Shown here one piece after another: positions 51,301 through 64,000 of a DNA stretch of 64,000 bases (positions are counted from its first letter, which is position 1; each line of letters starts with the position of its first letter). A program made the translations under genes and the position numbers. The notes below the pieces were generated by a model. That model was given only the letters and a program-made list of their open reading frames with translations. It was not told the origin of the DNA and searched no databases. Source of the DNA: Trichoplax adhaerens (Eukaryota > Placozoa > Uniplacotomia > Trichoplacea > Trichoplacidae); contig NW_002060951.1 of NCBI RefSeq assembly GCF_000150275.1, forward strand, positions 700,328-764,327, read 5' to 3'.

Positions 51301-54300
51301 AGATTAAAAACGAATTTTAAAATTTAATACAGCCTGTAGGTGTATCATCCATTTGACAAATACTATCATTTATAGTAGTACAGCAGATTAGCGTACATCC
51401 TTAAATAGTAGTTTATAATTCTATCTTATCTTTATTTACGCCATGGGTAGAGCTCTGAACTTCAGTAGTCAACGCAGTAATTAATAGCTTTAATTAATTA
51501 CAGTAAGTGTATACGCATTTATACTGTGATCGAAAATACATGTTTCGGCTACTCCTCAGAACAGAATCAAACTTAAGAACTCAACAAATACAGATTCTTC
51601 TAGTTAGAGTGATGGCTGAAAAGGCATTTTATCCTTACAAAGTACTAATGCATTGATGTGACTAGTTCTATTTTACACTATAGGCAAACATATAACATGT
51701 GGGTGTAAATGAATTGTTTTTCTGCTGTGATGATTCTTAACATAACCGTTTGAGCTTTTTATAAGACAAGTATGAAGTATTAAATCAAAATTAATTGACA
51801 TTATTCATATTTCAAATGCGGATACAGTAGTTAACTAAATTACTTCTAAAGCTTATAAAGTACGATAGAGCAGCGTATGTCGGTGCTATAGAACCTTTCT
51901 ATACTGCTATCACTTCGCTTCAATATGATCGTACGGTAACATCGGCTATAAAGAATCTAATCTAGACTCATGATTATACCTTTGTATAGTAAGTAAAAGA
52001 TATGACAGAAATCTTGCACGAGAGGACACCATCACTTAGTCGTATGATGGATTAGGCATGTCTTACTTAAAACTAACTAAGAGGAGTAAGGCATCAAATA
52101 TCACATTAAATTGTTCTTACTCTCTTGTTTATAACACTATATTATTATAATTAAACATTAAAAGTGCACAATATACTGTACATATACCATCTCGTAGTAA
52201 TAGAACTACTGTCACCTATTTCAGTATATAAAGACAGAATATTTTAATTAAGAATCAAATAGGGTGGTAACCGTTTTAAAGATGCCAAGAGGATAATAAT
52301 AGCAATATTAATAGTTCTATTATTGTTCAACACTATAGCCTCAAAATATTATTGGCTATCTTATTTTAGAATTGTTCCATGATAATCCAGAAAGAATCTT
52401 AAAATAACTCAAGCTACAGTGGTGCTCATATCATTTAATTTTACTGTAATGATGTCAACTGCTATATTTATGACGATTATACGGAAGGTGTAAAAAAATC
52501 TGAAAGAAAGGCTTTTGTTTACGTATATACAGTATTTGACACTGTGGCACCTTGAAATTATACTTTTGAAGCAGCTTTTAGACAACTAGTACTAAAAATG
52601 AAATCGAATTACTACGAGATAAATCGATCTCCGTCCAAAATTATTACGTTGGAATGCTATCTTTATATTCAAATGCGTTGAATTTAGGTACACAAGTAGC
52701 TGCCGGGTATGGCATCTTTTATAAAAATTCCGTTCTAGCTAAACTAGCTCTTAAAAGTGCAGTAATTTCGATATCACATCGATAATTCCACTATTAATTA
52801 GCCTAAATTAACCTCACCAGTGGCGTCCTAAATAGTAGATACTCTTTATTTGTCATAACTCAATTAACTGACGTCTTGATCAATTTAAGTTGTTATTTCC
52901 TGAATTCAGTTAACTACAGAGCTATCCAAAACTATCTTATTATCTAAAATCACTTCTTCAGCCTAGTGAACTCTATCAAAGTATTAAAATGCATAATATA
53001 GAAGACTTCAATTGTATTGAATCCATCATCATAAAGGCGATCTAAATCCTTCCTATTTTTATCTCTGAGCGCTATGTTACTCAGTTTTAAAGGCATGATC
53101 ATCTTGTTTCACTTCCTAGAATAGTGGTGAATTATGCAAATAAAAATTGAGATCACTGAATTCAGGGTAATGCCAAATTAATGATGTAATACTAGAAATA
53201 TTTACATGATGATGTAAAGACTCTTAAGTTGAGTAATATCTATTGGAAATATGCAACAGTACACAATTGAAACCCGTTTAATAGTTCTGTTTTACGTGAC
53301 TGTAACATTTACTTACTGTAGGCGGTGCGGTGTAAGCTATAATTCTTCTAATGATCCTTAAAGTAGTATGGGCGTAGACGAAATATAATGGCACTATGCC
53401 TACGATCGATGGGAGTCCCTATTCACTAGATGCAGTAACTGGATTGTACTTTCTATGCTTACATTCTTGCTTAATCAGGTGATAAGGTCAAAAACGAATG
53501 ATGTAGCATGTCTCAATATACCTTTGAAAGGCTCCTAGAGAATCTCGTTTTACTTATAAGTATGACTAACCTCGGAAACTACTGTAATTTCAGGCCATAC
53601 ACGAATACGCATAAACCTACTATATATAAACTCGTCTTGTCTGTCTATATGAAGTTTAATGGCTAGAAAAATACTGCAATAAACTTAAAATGCGAAATGT
53701 ATAACAAAAGAACGATTTGAAGAATTAAAATTCTCTCGCACCATGATATAGTTATTGATAGATATTTAATTAATCACTCGTATTCATATTATTTGGAAAT
53801 ATGCCAGTAGATTCATTTATTCATTCATGATATTAACGATAGTACACGTTTACAACGACTCTGAGTTGTTATTGTTGAAAGTATCAACTGTATCGCCTAA
53901 TTAATAAACCATATACAATTTTTAATTAATCTCATAGCCACTTAAAAACTATTTCTTCTACGAGCAACGATGATGGAGGTACATTACCATATTATATGTT
54001 GATCAACCGATGAGCAATACTATGCTATTTCAGTATTTATGCCTCTGATCTAGCTTGCAGTATACGATAAAGTATCTTCAAAATTATTAAAACATGAATT
54101 ACAATTTTTTGCAAAAGTTTGCTTTACTATATTAAAGTTGGTTTGTCTAGCAAATACTAGATGCTTACGCAACCTTACAATCAATGCTACAACTTGAACT
54201 ATTTTTGTGCAAGTCTATGACTTTAATCTTAAGTAAATTTGGGGGCTACACATTAATATGTAGTTAAAACAAGCCAACGTTAATGATTTTAAAGAATTAC

Positions 54301-54329
54301 TCATAGCAGCCATTTCATCTGCTCTCAAG
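51301..54329. other. Intergenic, nothing recognised
   Basis: AT-rich DNA with no open frame above background and no repeat that stood out. Short TACTGTA elements are scattered as elsewhere in the window. Confidence 0.45.
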
Positions 54330-54990
54330 GATCGTGATCAATTATCCTACCGCACTTTCATAAATAGAAGAAGCAATCATCATATTCAAACATTGCAATT
54401 GATGGGGAATACAGCCATGTCAGAGCATGCAATAACAATGATATTATGACTATCCTATATCATGTAAAAATCTTTTCACCTACTACCGATGATAATGATC
54501 AATTACCCTATAATATGTCCATAAATGAAAGGAATATGCAATCATATTGGAACATTCCATATCAATGTTTTATTTTATGCTCAACTTCTATCAGGCAAAA
54601 GCACATTCTACTGCCCTATCAGTTCCATCATCAATGTCTATTCGAATATCTTGCAGCAGTCTAGAAATGATGTACCTTACGAATGATTATAGCAATCCAC
54701 AATTATTCTATTACAAATCTTTAAACGGAAGGAATTTGCAATCAATTTGGCCTTGATAAGTCTATCATTTTATTTCAAATACCGCTACACTGTAAATATA
54801 CGTCAACGAAATTGTTCATTCCGCCAAATTACATCATTGATCATTTTTAATTATTCTTGTAATCTTGTACATGGAAAATCGTTTCATCTACCGAGTTCAG
54901 TACTAGTAGCAATAAGTATAATCAATCACGACATCACGCGATAACTAATTATAATCGATGGGAATAACAATCCGATTTCAATGCTGCCTA
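54330..54990 (+). repeat. Degenerate tandem repeat, about 165-200-bp period
   Basis: A block beginning (GAT/CCA)CAATTA-CCTA and continuing ATAAA-GAA-GAA-GCAATCA-ATT occurs near 54335, 54498 and 54696, with a weaker copy after 54940. The overlapping 65-72-codon frames in three phases at 54446-54944 are by-products of this repeat rather than genes. Confidence 0.45.
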
Positions 54991-55658
54991 TCCCCAATTC
55001 TCTTGAATATCATTTACTTCAATAACATATTATCCGATTGAATGCTCATCAGCAAGTCATGATATTTGGATATAAAAATTGCGCCTTGTAAATGAAGTCA
55101 TATTTCCAAACCTTTTGTTGGCCTTAAAATAGCTCAGGGTGTGGACTTATGATGATGATGATGACAAAGTAGAAGAAAACTCCTTTGTAAGGCTGCATGC
55201 ATAATGAGAATGATGGCGATTGGTTCATGAATACAAAATCGGTCATAATAGCCAATAATCATGGGCAATAAAAAATTAGACTAACAAGAGATCAATATAA
55301 GTTGTATTAATTCTTGAAAATAAAGCCATGGGTAGTAATTGCTGTCGTGTAGACAATGTTTTCAGACGATCATGTTGAACTACTCAGAACCTTTGCATGA
55401 TTGATTGATTGATCGTATGCCAAGCGATCTCTATAAGGTTGTAACCTGTCATTCCATCTATACCTAATTATAGTAGAAAGAAGTCAAGGATAAACTACAC
55501 TAGGGGAATAGTTTGATTACTATAAGCAATCTCAACTATTATTCCATTTCAATCTGTTTGAGTACGATCTCAATTTTTAACACGCTTTCCTACCATATCA
55601 TGATTATTTAGTTTAATCGATTGGCAGAAAATTAGTAACCACAAGTAGCCATATTAAA
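54991..55658. promoter_or_regulatory. Presumed upstream region of MAP3K1
   Basis: AT-rich DNA before the proposed MAP3K1 start codon. I assign it a promoter role from position only. A GATGATGATGATGA run lies near 55150. Confidence 0.25.
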
Positions 55659-58600
55659 ATGAGTAATTCAGATACGGAAATTAATCCAACGGACGACAAC
55701 GAACAAAGTCAAACCGTTACTACCATTACCAGAAGGCACAGTGATGGCCAGAAACACTTTAAAAATTCGCGTAACCACCAACAGCGAAAAAGGTGAGAAA
55801 ATTCTATATTATGCCAATGGTTGTTGATGATTAACGATAGGCCAAATCCTATTAACATATAGACTAAAAATTCCCCTTTGGCTATACTATCTGTATTGTT
55901 TTTATAGCCCCAGTTAAAGTAACTAATTATTAAATGGGATGTTTACACTTTTGAAAAAATGACTGCCTTCTCCATCGAGTTATCCTACTAGACTTTATTT
56001 TCGGGCATATTGTTTCATTTTACTTTACAACACAGAAGTGGTTTACGCTCGTACATGCATGCCTATTCTTTTTCCTATTTTGCTCTTAACTAACTCATAG
56101 CATCTTAGTTCAATTTATTGATTGTTGAATATGGAAAGAAATTAATTTGAATCGAAAGCCGAACAACATTGTAGCAAATATATTGAGTAGATACGGTGCA
56201 TAAACGCATTCCGATTGAATAAATAGGATAGGACGAGGTGTTGTAGGCTATATGAATTTTTCCTAACGTCAATTATTTCCTGATTATTTTTATATTAGCT
56301 TGGATTCCCTTATTCTTTAAAAATAGTCAATATGGCCGCTACAATAATACAGCCGATAGTGGTATAGTCATGTTTCAGTTGAAGGTTTGCTGAGGGAGAG
56401 GAATCCTACGATATTTCAGTCTTTATCATCGGATCCTTAACTTATTTCTTTAGCATAGCTTTGATCGTGACGGCAATATTAACCCTTAATTTAAAGCCAG
56501 GCCTATCGCCATAATTCATTCAGCAAGTATATCATGAAATTTTCCATTTTAACTACTGTAATACATTAGGATGAGATATTGTGAAAGGGTCGTAGGATTT
56601 CCTTCATCAGTAATTCTGTTCTATCCATTTCCTTAGCATCACTCATCGATAGCACTTTACTGACTACTAATGTATTCGATCGCCATATTCGCTTAATTTC
56701 TATTGCGCCTATTCCTTTAGTGCGATTATGATAGCATTTTTAATATTTTAACTTCACTAGCTTGATTCCTTTCCTCTGTGTAGTGATTGGGTTTTACAAA
56801 CCCCTTAGGTTCGTAATCATCTAACTCAAAATCTGAGTTATTAATTTGAGCAAATCTCTAACCTGACACAAGATTACTTCTTAATGCTATCATACTTCAA
56901 CTACTACCGTAATTAGCCGAAACTTTTACACTTGGCAACAAATCATTTTTTAATATTTTAGTTTGCTTTCCAAAAAATCACTATTAAGACCTTCAGTGAT
57001 GGTACCATAGCAAATTCGATCTAATAAGTCGACGGAAATAAGGTACTCTTCTTTTACAGTAGTTATGAACTCACTAACGGCATGATGATGGCCTACCGAT
57101 ATTTTTATTTTCATTTGAAATCACTGATAGGCTATATTACTACCATAATATTTAGTAATGGCAATTCAACTTAATTAATTTCTTGCCGACGAGGTGTTAT
57201 AGAAGATTATAACTTCCTTAAACGTAATTTTTCTATTCTCTGTTTCCTTGCTATCGTCACAATTTCATATCTATATAGTTCATCAATTGCTGAATAATGT
57301 TTCCTTGAGCATCAAATCAAACAGTACGTATCGCTACGAATATACTGAATGACTATATGGTGACCTTCCAATTTAAGAAATAAATTATAAACATAGAATA
57401 GAAAGAGGTGTTATATAAAATTCAAATTGAAAAGGATAGCGTGATCAAGTAGAAGTATTCTTTTCAACAATAAAAAAATACAAGCATCATGGCTTCAACA
57501 ACAATTTACCCTCCTCAATCCTAAGTTTACTGGTTGATGATAGTTCACATTCAGCATTATACTCTAGGTACTAATTAGCTATCCATACTAAGCAGAATTA
57601 ATATCTGAAGTTTAAATCAATTGATCCTCTTTCAAGGAATCAACTAGATCACCGGGTAATTAATGAAAATATGGATTTCGGGTAAGTACAATGCACAGAA
57701 ATCGATTTTATTAGGTTGCCGAGCTATTTTTCACAATACTTTAATCGCCGCGTTCTTACCGGTAAATCCGTGAATAAATCCCCTTTGCTGCCTTATGAGT
57801 ATCACTTCCAGTCATAAAAAGCATTCGTTCTACAGCAAGCATCTCCTTAAGAAATAAGTAGAAGTGTTATTTGCAATTTTGATTCTTGTACATTTACTTA
57901 CTGTTGATAAAATTAACTATCTGGGTAATGAGTCTGGTGGTAAGTAGCATTCTTCTAAGATTGAATAAACAGGGTCAGCATCAAGTCAAAGGAGTATTTA
58001 ATTGACCTAATAGTAGGTAGAAATCCCCATATGCATTTTGAGATATATAAACTGAAACTTTTACGAGTTTACTATCTTAACTGTTTCTAGCCTATCCCCT
58101 GCTACCCTCAATTAGACATATAGCTTAAATAGGAATAACTTTCTCATAAAATCCTTCATTATCTTCTACATATCATCCCATCTAATTTGGTTAATATTGC
58201 ATATCATTTATTAACCATGATTGGTAGTAAAAAGAATTCAAGAGATCAGCAGGCTATCGCTATGATATTAGAATATTTACAAGCTAGATCTTTGTTACTT
58301 TTGTATATTGATCTCTCGGGCATATAAGTGCTTTAGTACAACAGGATTCTTTCTTAATACTCTTAGCTTAAAATATACCTTAATAGATTAAATAGTGCCT
58401 GGCTTACATCTAGAAATACTTATCTCAATATCCACACTTTAAATCAGATTATTAAATGATGTCAAAAATTGCAGACCAGTAATAAATAATCCACCCCTGA
58501 ACTGTTAGTATGTTATATACCCTCTAATTTAAAAAGAATCTTTGGTCAGCATTTCATCCTTCATACCTAAGGTAATGGCAGTATTTTACAGGGAAATTAC

Positions 58601-61600
58601 TTAATGTGATAGCTCCTTTTTTACTTCTTAAATGATGCTAATTAATCCGAAATGAGCTACTTTATTCCTATGGATTATATTTGTACTAATGCTAATAAAT
58701 TATGACAGTACAATGGCATACCAATATCTCTAATGCGATGATCAGATTATGCTTTCAGCTCCCAAAGGAGTTATTTATTAAGATGTTTTATACTTAATGT
58801 AATACAAATGAAATTATCACGAAATCAGTTATTGCTATTAGCTCATTTTCTAATCGATTGTTCGATTAAGCTATTAAATCCAAAAGTGAGATTTTTAGAA
58901 TATTTTTGTTTAATGTCATACAAATTGTGATATTCATCTCGATATTTCGTGTTTAACCCGATGCAAGCAGATTGCTTAGAACTTACACATATTTAGCGTT
59001 AGAAATCCATGATCAGCTACAGAATTATGCTTTTAGATTCAAAAGTGAAGTATTTATCTCGCATTGGCACACTGTACAGTATTCAGAAACTACTTTATAC
59101 TGGTAACCCATTATTCAACTGCCAAGATAACTTTTCGATCCAAAATGAGATGTTTTATGTCGACAATCATGCTTCGACTATCAAGACAATAATTGGCACT
59201 AATAATCTCTTTCTCAGCTGCAGATTTATGGTGTCAGATATAAAATGGGACATTCTGCCTCATTATTTGCTGCTCATACCCTTTACTAAAGTTTACGATA
59301 CCTTAAACTAGGGCAAATTATAATCACTCAATGCTAATCCTTCTCAATTTTCACGGTATAGGAACAATTTCATGCTAATATTCTAATTCAATTCCAACAA
59401 TTTTAATATTAAGCTCTTTAGCTTCCCTAAAATTTTATATATACCTATCCATTGTGGTTATGGGTTGTATGTACAGATATCTTGTAATAATCTGTAAATC
59501 ATGGATTACTTGGTAAGCAATAGAGCCTTCTACCTAAGCTCTTTGGTAAAGTATTTAAAGTATACAGAATCCCTACGTCAATTGAAGATCATTGCTTGCT
59601 ATGGGAATCTTTATTTTACTGCTTCTATTTCTAGGTTAAATATCGTAAGAAGTTAATTTAGTTTTAACATCCTTTCAAACAGTTGCACATTAATGAATTA
59701 TAAAGAGATGTATTAGATCCTCACTTTACACCCACAAGTTAATATTGCCATCAAGAAGTAACAGACTTGTTTCTAAAATCAAGATCTTCTCTTATGATTA
59801 TACTGATACTACGCTAGACATCATTTTATTACCACAGCTCTAACCCTGGTCCTATGTTACATTTTTAAATCTAGCTGATCAGATAGTAAATTTTTCAGCT
59901 ATTCCTTACGGAAGGGAAACTTGTACGAATCTTCGTAAAACGTGATATCCTTGAGTTCTTGCTATTTAGATATCAAGAATATGATCTAATTAGCTATACT
60001 AGCCAGTATGAATATTTTAGCCTATTTTATCCATACCCTAAAATGTTGGCTACTACTCCTTAATTTTGGTCCTAAGGGCTATACTGTAGCAAGGTCTTAC
60101 GCTCGGGACTATATGCTGCCATATCAGTATCTTACAGGCATTTCTCTGTACGGTCAGTTAGCTAGATTTTTATTCAAAAAAGATTCCCGTTAGCATTTTA
60201 ATGAATAATTCTTATGAAATCAAGAGTTCATTGATTTCAAGGGGATGCTAATAGTAATATAATTGCCATCATCTACGACTTGCATAGGTTTAGATAGTTG
60301 TAAATTGTATGTTTATGCTGAACATTTTAATCTCCATGTTATAGGCCGACGAAGGCTTTACCTGCTTCGACTGCTGCTCCTATCGATCAATCACAATCGG
60401 CTATTCCTAAATCGCAAATACGAGAGAAATTAAAAGCATCTCATCTTGTCAGTAAAAAGAAAGAAAATAAGCCTTTGGTATGTCAAAGACTGTGAATACT
60501 TAGAACTCTTGACAGCTTTAGCCTTAATATTACATGCGTACAGTATATCGAACGTTAATAAAAACAAAATCTACATAGTAAATCAAGATAAAATGGTATA
60601 CGTGTATGTAAGATAGTATCAATCAGAATAAAGATACTACGCATCTAGAGAATATAGCAAATTTAACCAAACTTCTAGTAATAATTAATTTAAGTTAGAA
60701 TTCACTAAAAGTATGATCTAATTAATAAGCTAAAGTGGTTATCTTTCTCTATGAAGTACAGAATATATTATCAAATTTACCGATTCATTTAGTATTCTAT
60801 GTCGAAAAAATCATACTACATTCACCAATTGCCAAAGATTATGAAAAGCAATAATTTAATTAAGAGTTTTGAATTTGCGATTAAGATATACGGTATGCTC
60901 AGATTGCACTAAATACATAATTGATAATGTAATACAAACTCAGCCAAGATCATAGCATTCATTAAACTAAATAATAGTTTCTCTATTCTTGATCGTATAA
61001 GAGAACTATCATAATTAATCAAACTAATCAATGTTAACTCGATGCAAGCATGCAAATTCGCATCGAATATAAATCGGTGCTTGGAAGTCAGCACTAAATC
61101 GAATTACCGAGTAATAAATATTTATCCTTCTTTTTACTACGGCATTTTACTCAATAACTAGGTTGCCAAACATCATTACACCAATAGTAATACAAATCAG
61201 GGTAGCCAACATCAAGAAGGACCTCTGAAAAAGTTACCACAACGTAAAAATTCCAATGGTAAACCAGCATCACCAGGAGCAGATGGGACAGCAAATGCGC
61301 CTTCTCGAAGCTCGCAAACAAATTCAAATACCAATCCGCCTGCCAATGGACGATCCTCACGATCAAGTTCGCCAGCGCGACGAAGAGCAGCATCACCAGC
61401 GGATACCGCTAGAAACGAATTATTAGCCTCTGCTAAGCAGCGCGTTGATAAAGTTCTACGAGCTAGATTATATTTACTACGTCGAGTTGGTCAGCGAGTA
61501 TTTATAGTAACCAGTGATTCACCGAATCACAAATATCGTGTAACTATTGGAGCTCAGGTAGCAAAATTGATCCTCTTGAAAATTTTCCATGACTCTAGAA

Positions 61601-63946
61601 TATTAATTTCTATTGGAATAATATTTCTTATTTATCAATATTAGACATGTAGCTGTGGAAAAGGGCAATTTTGTATTCATCTACTCTTTATTATGTTGCG
61701 AGTTTTCGCCTTGGATCCTTCAGAACCAATTATTTGGAGGAGATCATTGTTAAACTATGAGGTAAGTCTCGACAAGTAGTCGTTAAGAAATATAACATGA
61801 CGCTCAGAAATTCAATTTGTCTATCACAATTAGTCGACGTAATAAGAATTAAATTAACTACTTCATTAGCGTCATATAAATAGCTCGATAAGCCATCTTA
61901 CCTTAACGCTACTGTGTATTAAGCTATAAATCTGCATAGTAGTTTATGATGCTTAGAAATTGAACACTCCTCATCAATGCATATTTTAAATCCGTTTATA
62001 AAAGAGTTGATAAATTATAATTATATGAGTATACTAGAGCGAGTACTCTTAACTACGGTACTTTTCTTTGGCAATTGGAAGCCTTTTATTAGATAATATG
62101 CAATTAATTAAAGCTAAAAATATTTCACACTAATAGGTTGAAGGATTAATCGAGCGATTTGAGAACAGATGCAAATCAAGATCATCTCGAAATGACAATA
62201 CCGATACTTCTACTAAGCAAGAAAATCAACGAAATGAACAAGCATCAAGTCCCACCATGCCATTTAAAGAAGCTCCAGGAGATGCCGGTACTAAAGATGA
62301 TGAAATTTGCTCTATTTGTTTACTGCCAATGATTGATGGTGAAAGTATGGTGGATTGCCCTCATTGCAAGAATTGGCTCCATCATCACTGCATGTCTATA
62401 TGTAAGAAATACAAGCTAGATGTACTAAAACATATGCAATTTCCTAACATAAGCTGGTCATAATAACAACCGCGTAGGAAACTAATGCGCTAATTCTAAA
62501 GAAAATAGGTTCTAGTTTCGCTAATATTACTTAGAGTGATCATTCTTGTTTATTTACCTTGATGCTCCTAACTAATTCTATATTCTTAAACTAGTAATTT
62601 CCTTTAAGGTTAATTCAATAATAATTATCAAAGTTATATAATTAGTAAACAAAAATTTATCTGTCCTAGGGGCTGGAGAATGCAAAAGGCAGAATGATCA
62701 CTTAATATGCCCGCTATGCCGATTACCCTGGATAAATCAATCAGGCAAAGACCTAAAACAATCCACGTTACTGAATGATGAAAATAATGACAGTGGAATC
62801 CAAGATATGGCCTACGTCAAGTCTCAAACGATCGAATCATTGACAGGTACAGAGAATTCATCCGCTGCTAATCATTATGCCCATCAGAATAATCAAAATG
62901 AGAATCGTACCCTACCAGAAGATGATCAAATACATGAAGCTGATGATACGTCGTCGGAAGGTTTCGATACTCACCGAGTTATTAGTAATGCAGCTGATCA
63001 ATTACAAGAAATGTCGTTATCATCGACAAGAGTCTTTAGAGATCCTCCTAAAAATAAGAAAGAAGTCGAAGAAGAAGATGCTCTAGCGCTAACTATGGCT
63101 CTGAGCTATTCCGAAATCAAAAAGGATGTCGTTCCACCCATTAATGAATTACAAGCAGCAACTAATTTGATTTTAAAGGGTAATTGTAAGGTAAGCATTA
63201 AAGGAGGAGCAAAAAACATATATTATCCAATAATTTTTATATCGCTGCAGCTTGTATCTGCCTAGTTTTCTATGGATTATTCGTTACTCAAGATTATCAT
63301 ATTGCTATAAATTTACCAAAATCCATATTGTTTTCAATCCAATACATGTATACTTAGACTCACAAATACTCAATCGATATAATATCAATTTTGTTTATTT
63401 AATAAGATGTAATATTTATTTAAAAGTTGATACTGTAAATTAACAATTCTGCTAGTATAGTTAATTATAAATAAATACAACGATAACTGTACAAAATTTT
63501 CTCGACTTTAACTATTTGGATATCTATAAATTTTGTATCAGAGTGAGAATCCGTTCAAAGATATTGACAGCACTTACCTCGAAAATTCTCAATGGCAGAA
63601 AGGCAAGCTGTTAGGCACAGGAGCTTATTCAACATGCTATGCTGCTCGAGATATCAAGAGTGGAACATTAATGGCTGTTAAACAAGTGAGTTTAACGCAT
63701 AGAAAATAATTTCATAATAAATATTAAAGAGCATTAATTGGTATTTATGCTTATGATTTAATTGCAAAATACGTAATCGACAGGTTGCATATTGTCGAAA
63801 CTCCGCTGAAGAACAGCAGCAAGTTTATGAAAGTTTAATTAAAGAAATTTCCTTGCTCAATCGTCTAAATCATCCTAACATTGTTCGCTGTTATGGTGCA
63901 ACTGTGCAAGATTCACATTTTAATATCTTTGCTGAATGGTTGGCAG
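55659..63946 (+). CDS. MAP3K1: MAP kinase kinase kinase 1 (MEKK1), 5' part, continues beyond the window
   Basis: MEKK1 activates JNK and ERK cascades through MKK4/7 and acts as a RING E3 ligase. Exons in view are 55659-55792, 60345-60477, 61162-61557, 61645-61761, 62137-62401, 62670-63190, 63542-63685 and 63784-63946, giving 624 codons before the edge. Residues 65-90 include IREKLKAS, shared with vertebrate MEKK1. A SWIM zinc finger follows KYRVTIGAQ, with C223, C225, C231 and H233. The RING has C318, C321, C334, C337, H342, C345, C362 and C365. A UIM-like stretch lies at 482-497. The kinase starts near 535, with glycine loop 548-553 and K569. Only about 170 residues separate RING and kinase, against roughly 750 in human, so the TOG/ARM region is absent. 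The first exon is phase-compatible but otherwise unsupported; the 4.5-kb first intron holds repeats. Confidence 0.93.
56230..57430 (+). repeat. Possible degenerate repeats inside MAP3K1 intron 1
   Basis: GAGGTGTT(G/A)TA occurs near 56237, 57190 and 57405 with similar following text. ATTTTTAATATTTTA recurs near 56736 and 56950, and TATTTCCT/TTTCCTTAGCAT phrases recur between. No single period fits all, so these may be decayed fragments of one or more families. Confidence 0.3.
58620..59170 (+). repeat. Degenerate tandem repeat, about 120-bp period, in MAP3K1 intron 1
   Basis: A phrase like TTNAATCCAAAAGTGAGATNTTTAT recurs near 58636, 58757, 58878, 59038 and 59140. The first three are about 121 bases apart; later spacing is irregular. 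GATCAG-TTATGCTTT(C/T)AG precedes two of them. The 100-codon open frame at 59009-59311 falls in this repeat. Confidence 0.55.
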
Positions 63947-64000
63947 GTAAGCTCAAATTAGCTAAGCAGCTTTTGCTATCATGGATATATTTACGTATAG

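Noticed and set aside
59009-59311. 100-codon frame
   Set aside because: It lies within the 120-bp degenerate repeat and inside an intron of MAP3K1, with no recognisable domain.
1-64000. CRISPR arrays, bacterial operons or phage genes
   Set aside because: Introns with GT/AG boundaries and animal-specific proteins show a eukaryotic nuclear genome; the tandem repeats lack the regular repeat-spacer pattern.

Overview
The window looks like nuclear DNA of an early-branching animal. It is very AT-rich, intron-rich genes alternate with long non-coding stretches, and the conserved proteins are metazoan types (NEK8, GIPC, MAP3K1, U2A', rhodopsin-like receptors). A placozoan such as Trichoplax is my best guess. 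This rests on overall character and recalled protein families, not on a database match.

Layout. Two intronless, paralogous rhodopsin-like GPCR genes lie on the + strand (2927-4405 and 22345-23793), about 18 kb apart. The space between them holds no recognisable gene, a diverged pair of roughly 540-bp repeats and one 50-base assembly gap. A nine-exon gene for the spliceosomal U2A' protein (SNRPA1) lies on the - strand (26192-28932). Next come a 45-bp tandem repeat, about 1.2 kb packed with copies of the palindrome TACTGTACAGTA, and a 134-bp tandem duplication. A complete 16-exon NEK8 gene (ciliary NIMA-family kinase plus RCC1 propeller) runs from 32527 to 38609 on +. A complete five-exon GIPC PDZ-adaptor gene runs from 42784 down to 40581 on -. 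About 12.9 kb without a recognisable gene follows and contains several families of degenerate tandem repeats. The window ends inside a MAP3K1 (MEKK1) gene on + (55659 to the right edge), with SWIM, RING, a UIM-like motif and the start of the kinase domain.

I joined the multi-exon genes by hand using GT/AG boundaries, and the reading frame closes exactly in each: NEK8 764 aa, GIPC 358 aa, U2A' 251 aa, and MAP3K1 624 complete codons to the last exon in view. The genes do not form an operon or an obvious pathway. One possible link is that both receptors end in the PDZ ligand ETVV while a PDZ adaptor of a GPCR-binding family lies nearby.

The most notable points are the loss of canonical switch residues in the receptors (one lacks the DRY arginine), the compact MAP3K1 with no room for the TOG/ARM region between RING and kinase, the palindrome cluster between SNRPA1 and NEK8, and the degenerate tandem repeats. 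I found no CRISPR array, no convincing tRNA or rRNA gene and no intact transposon.
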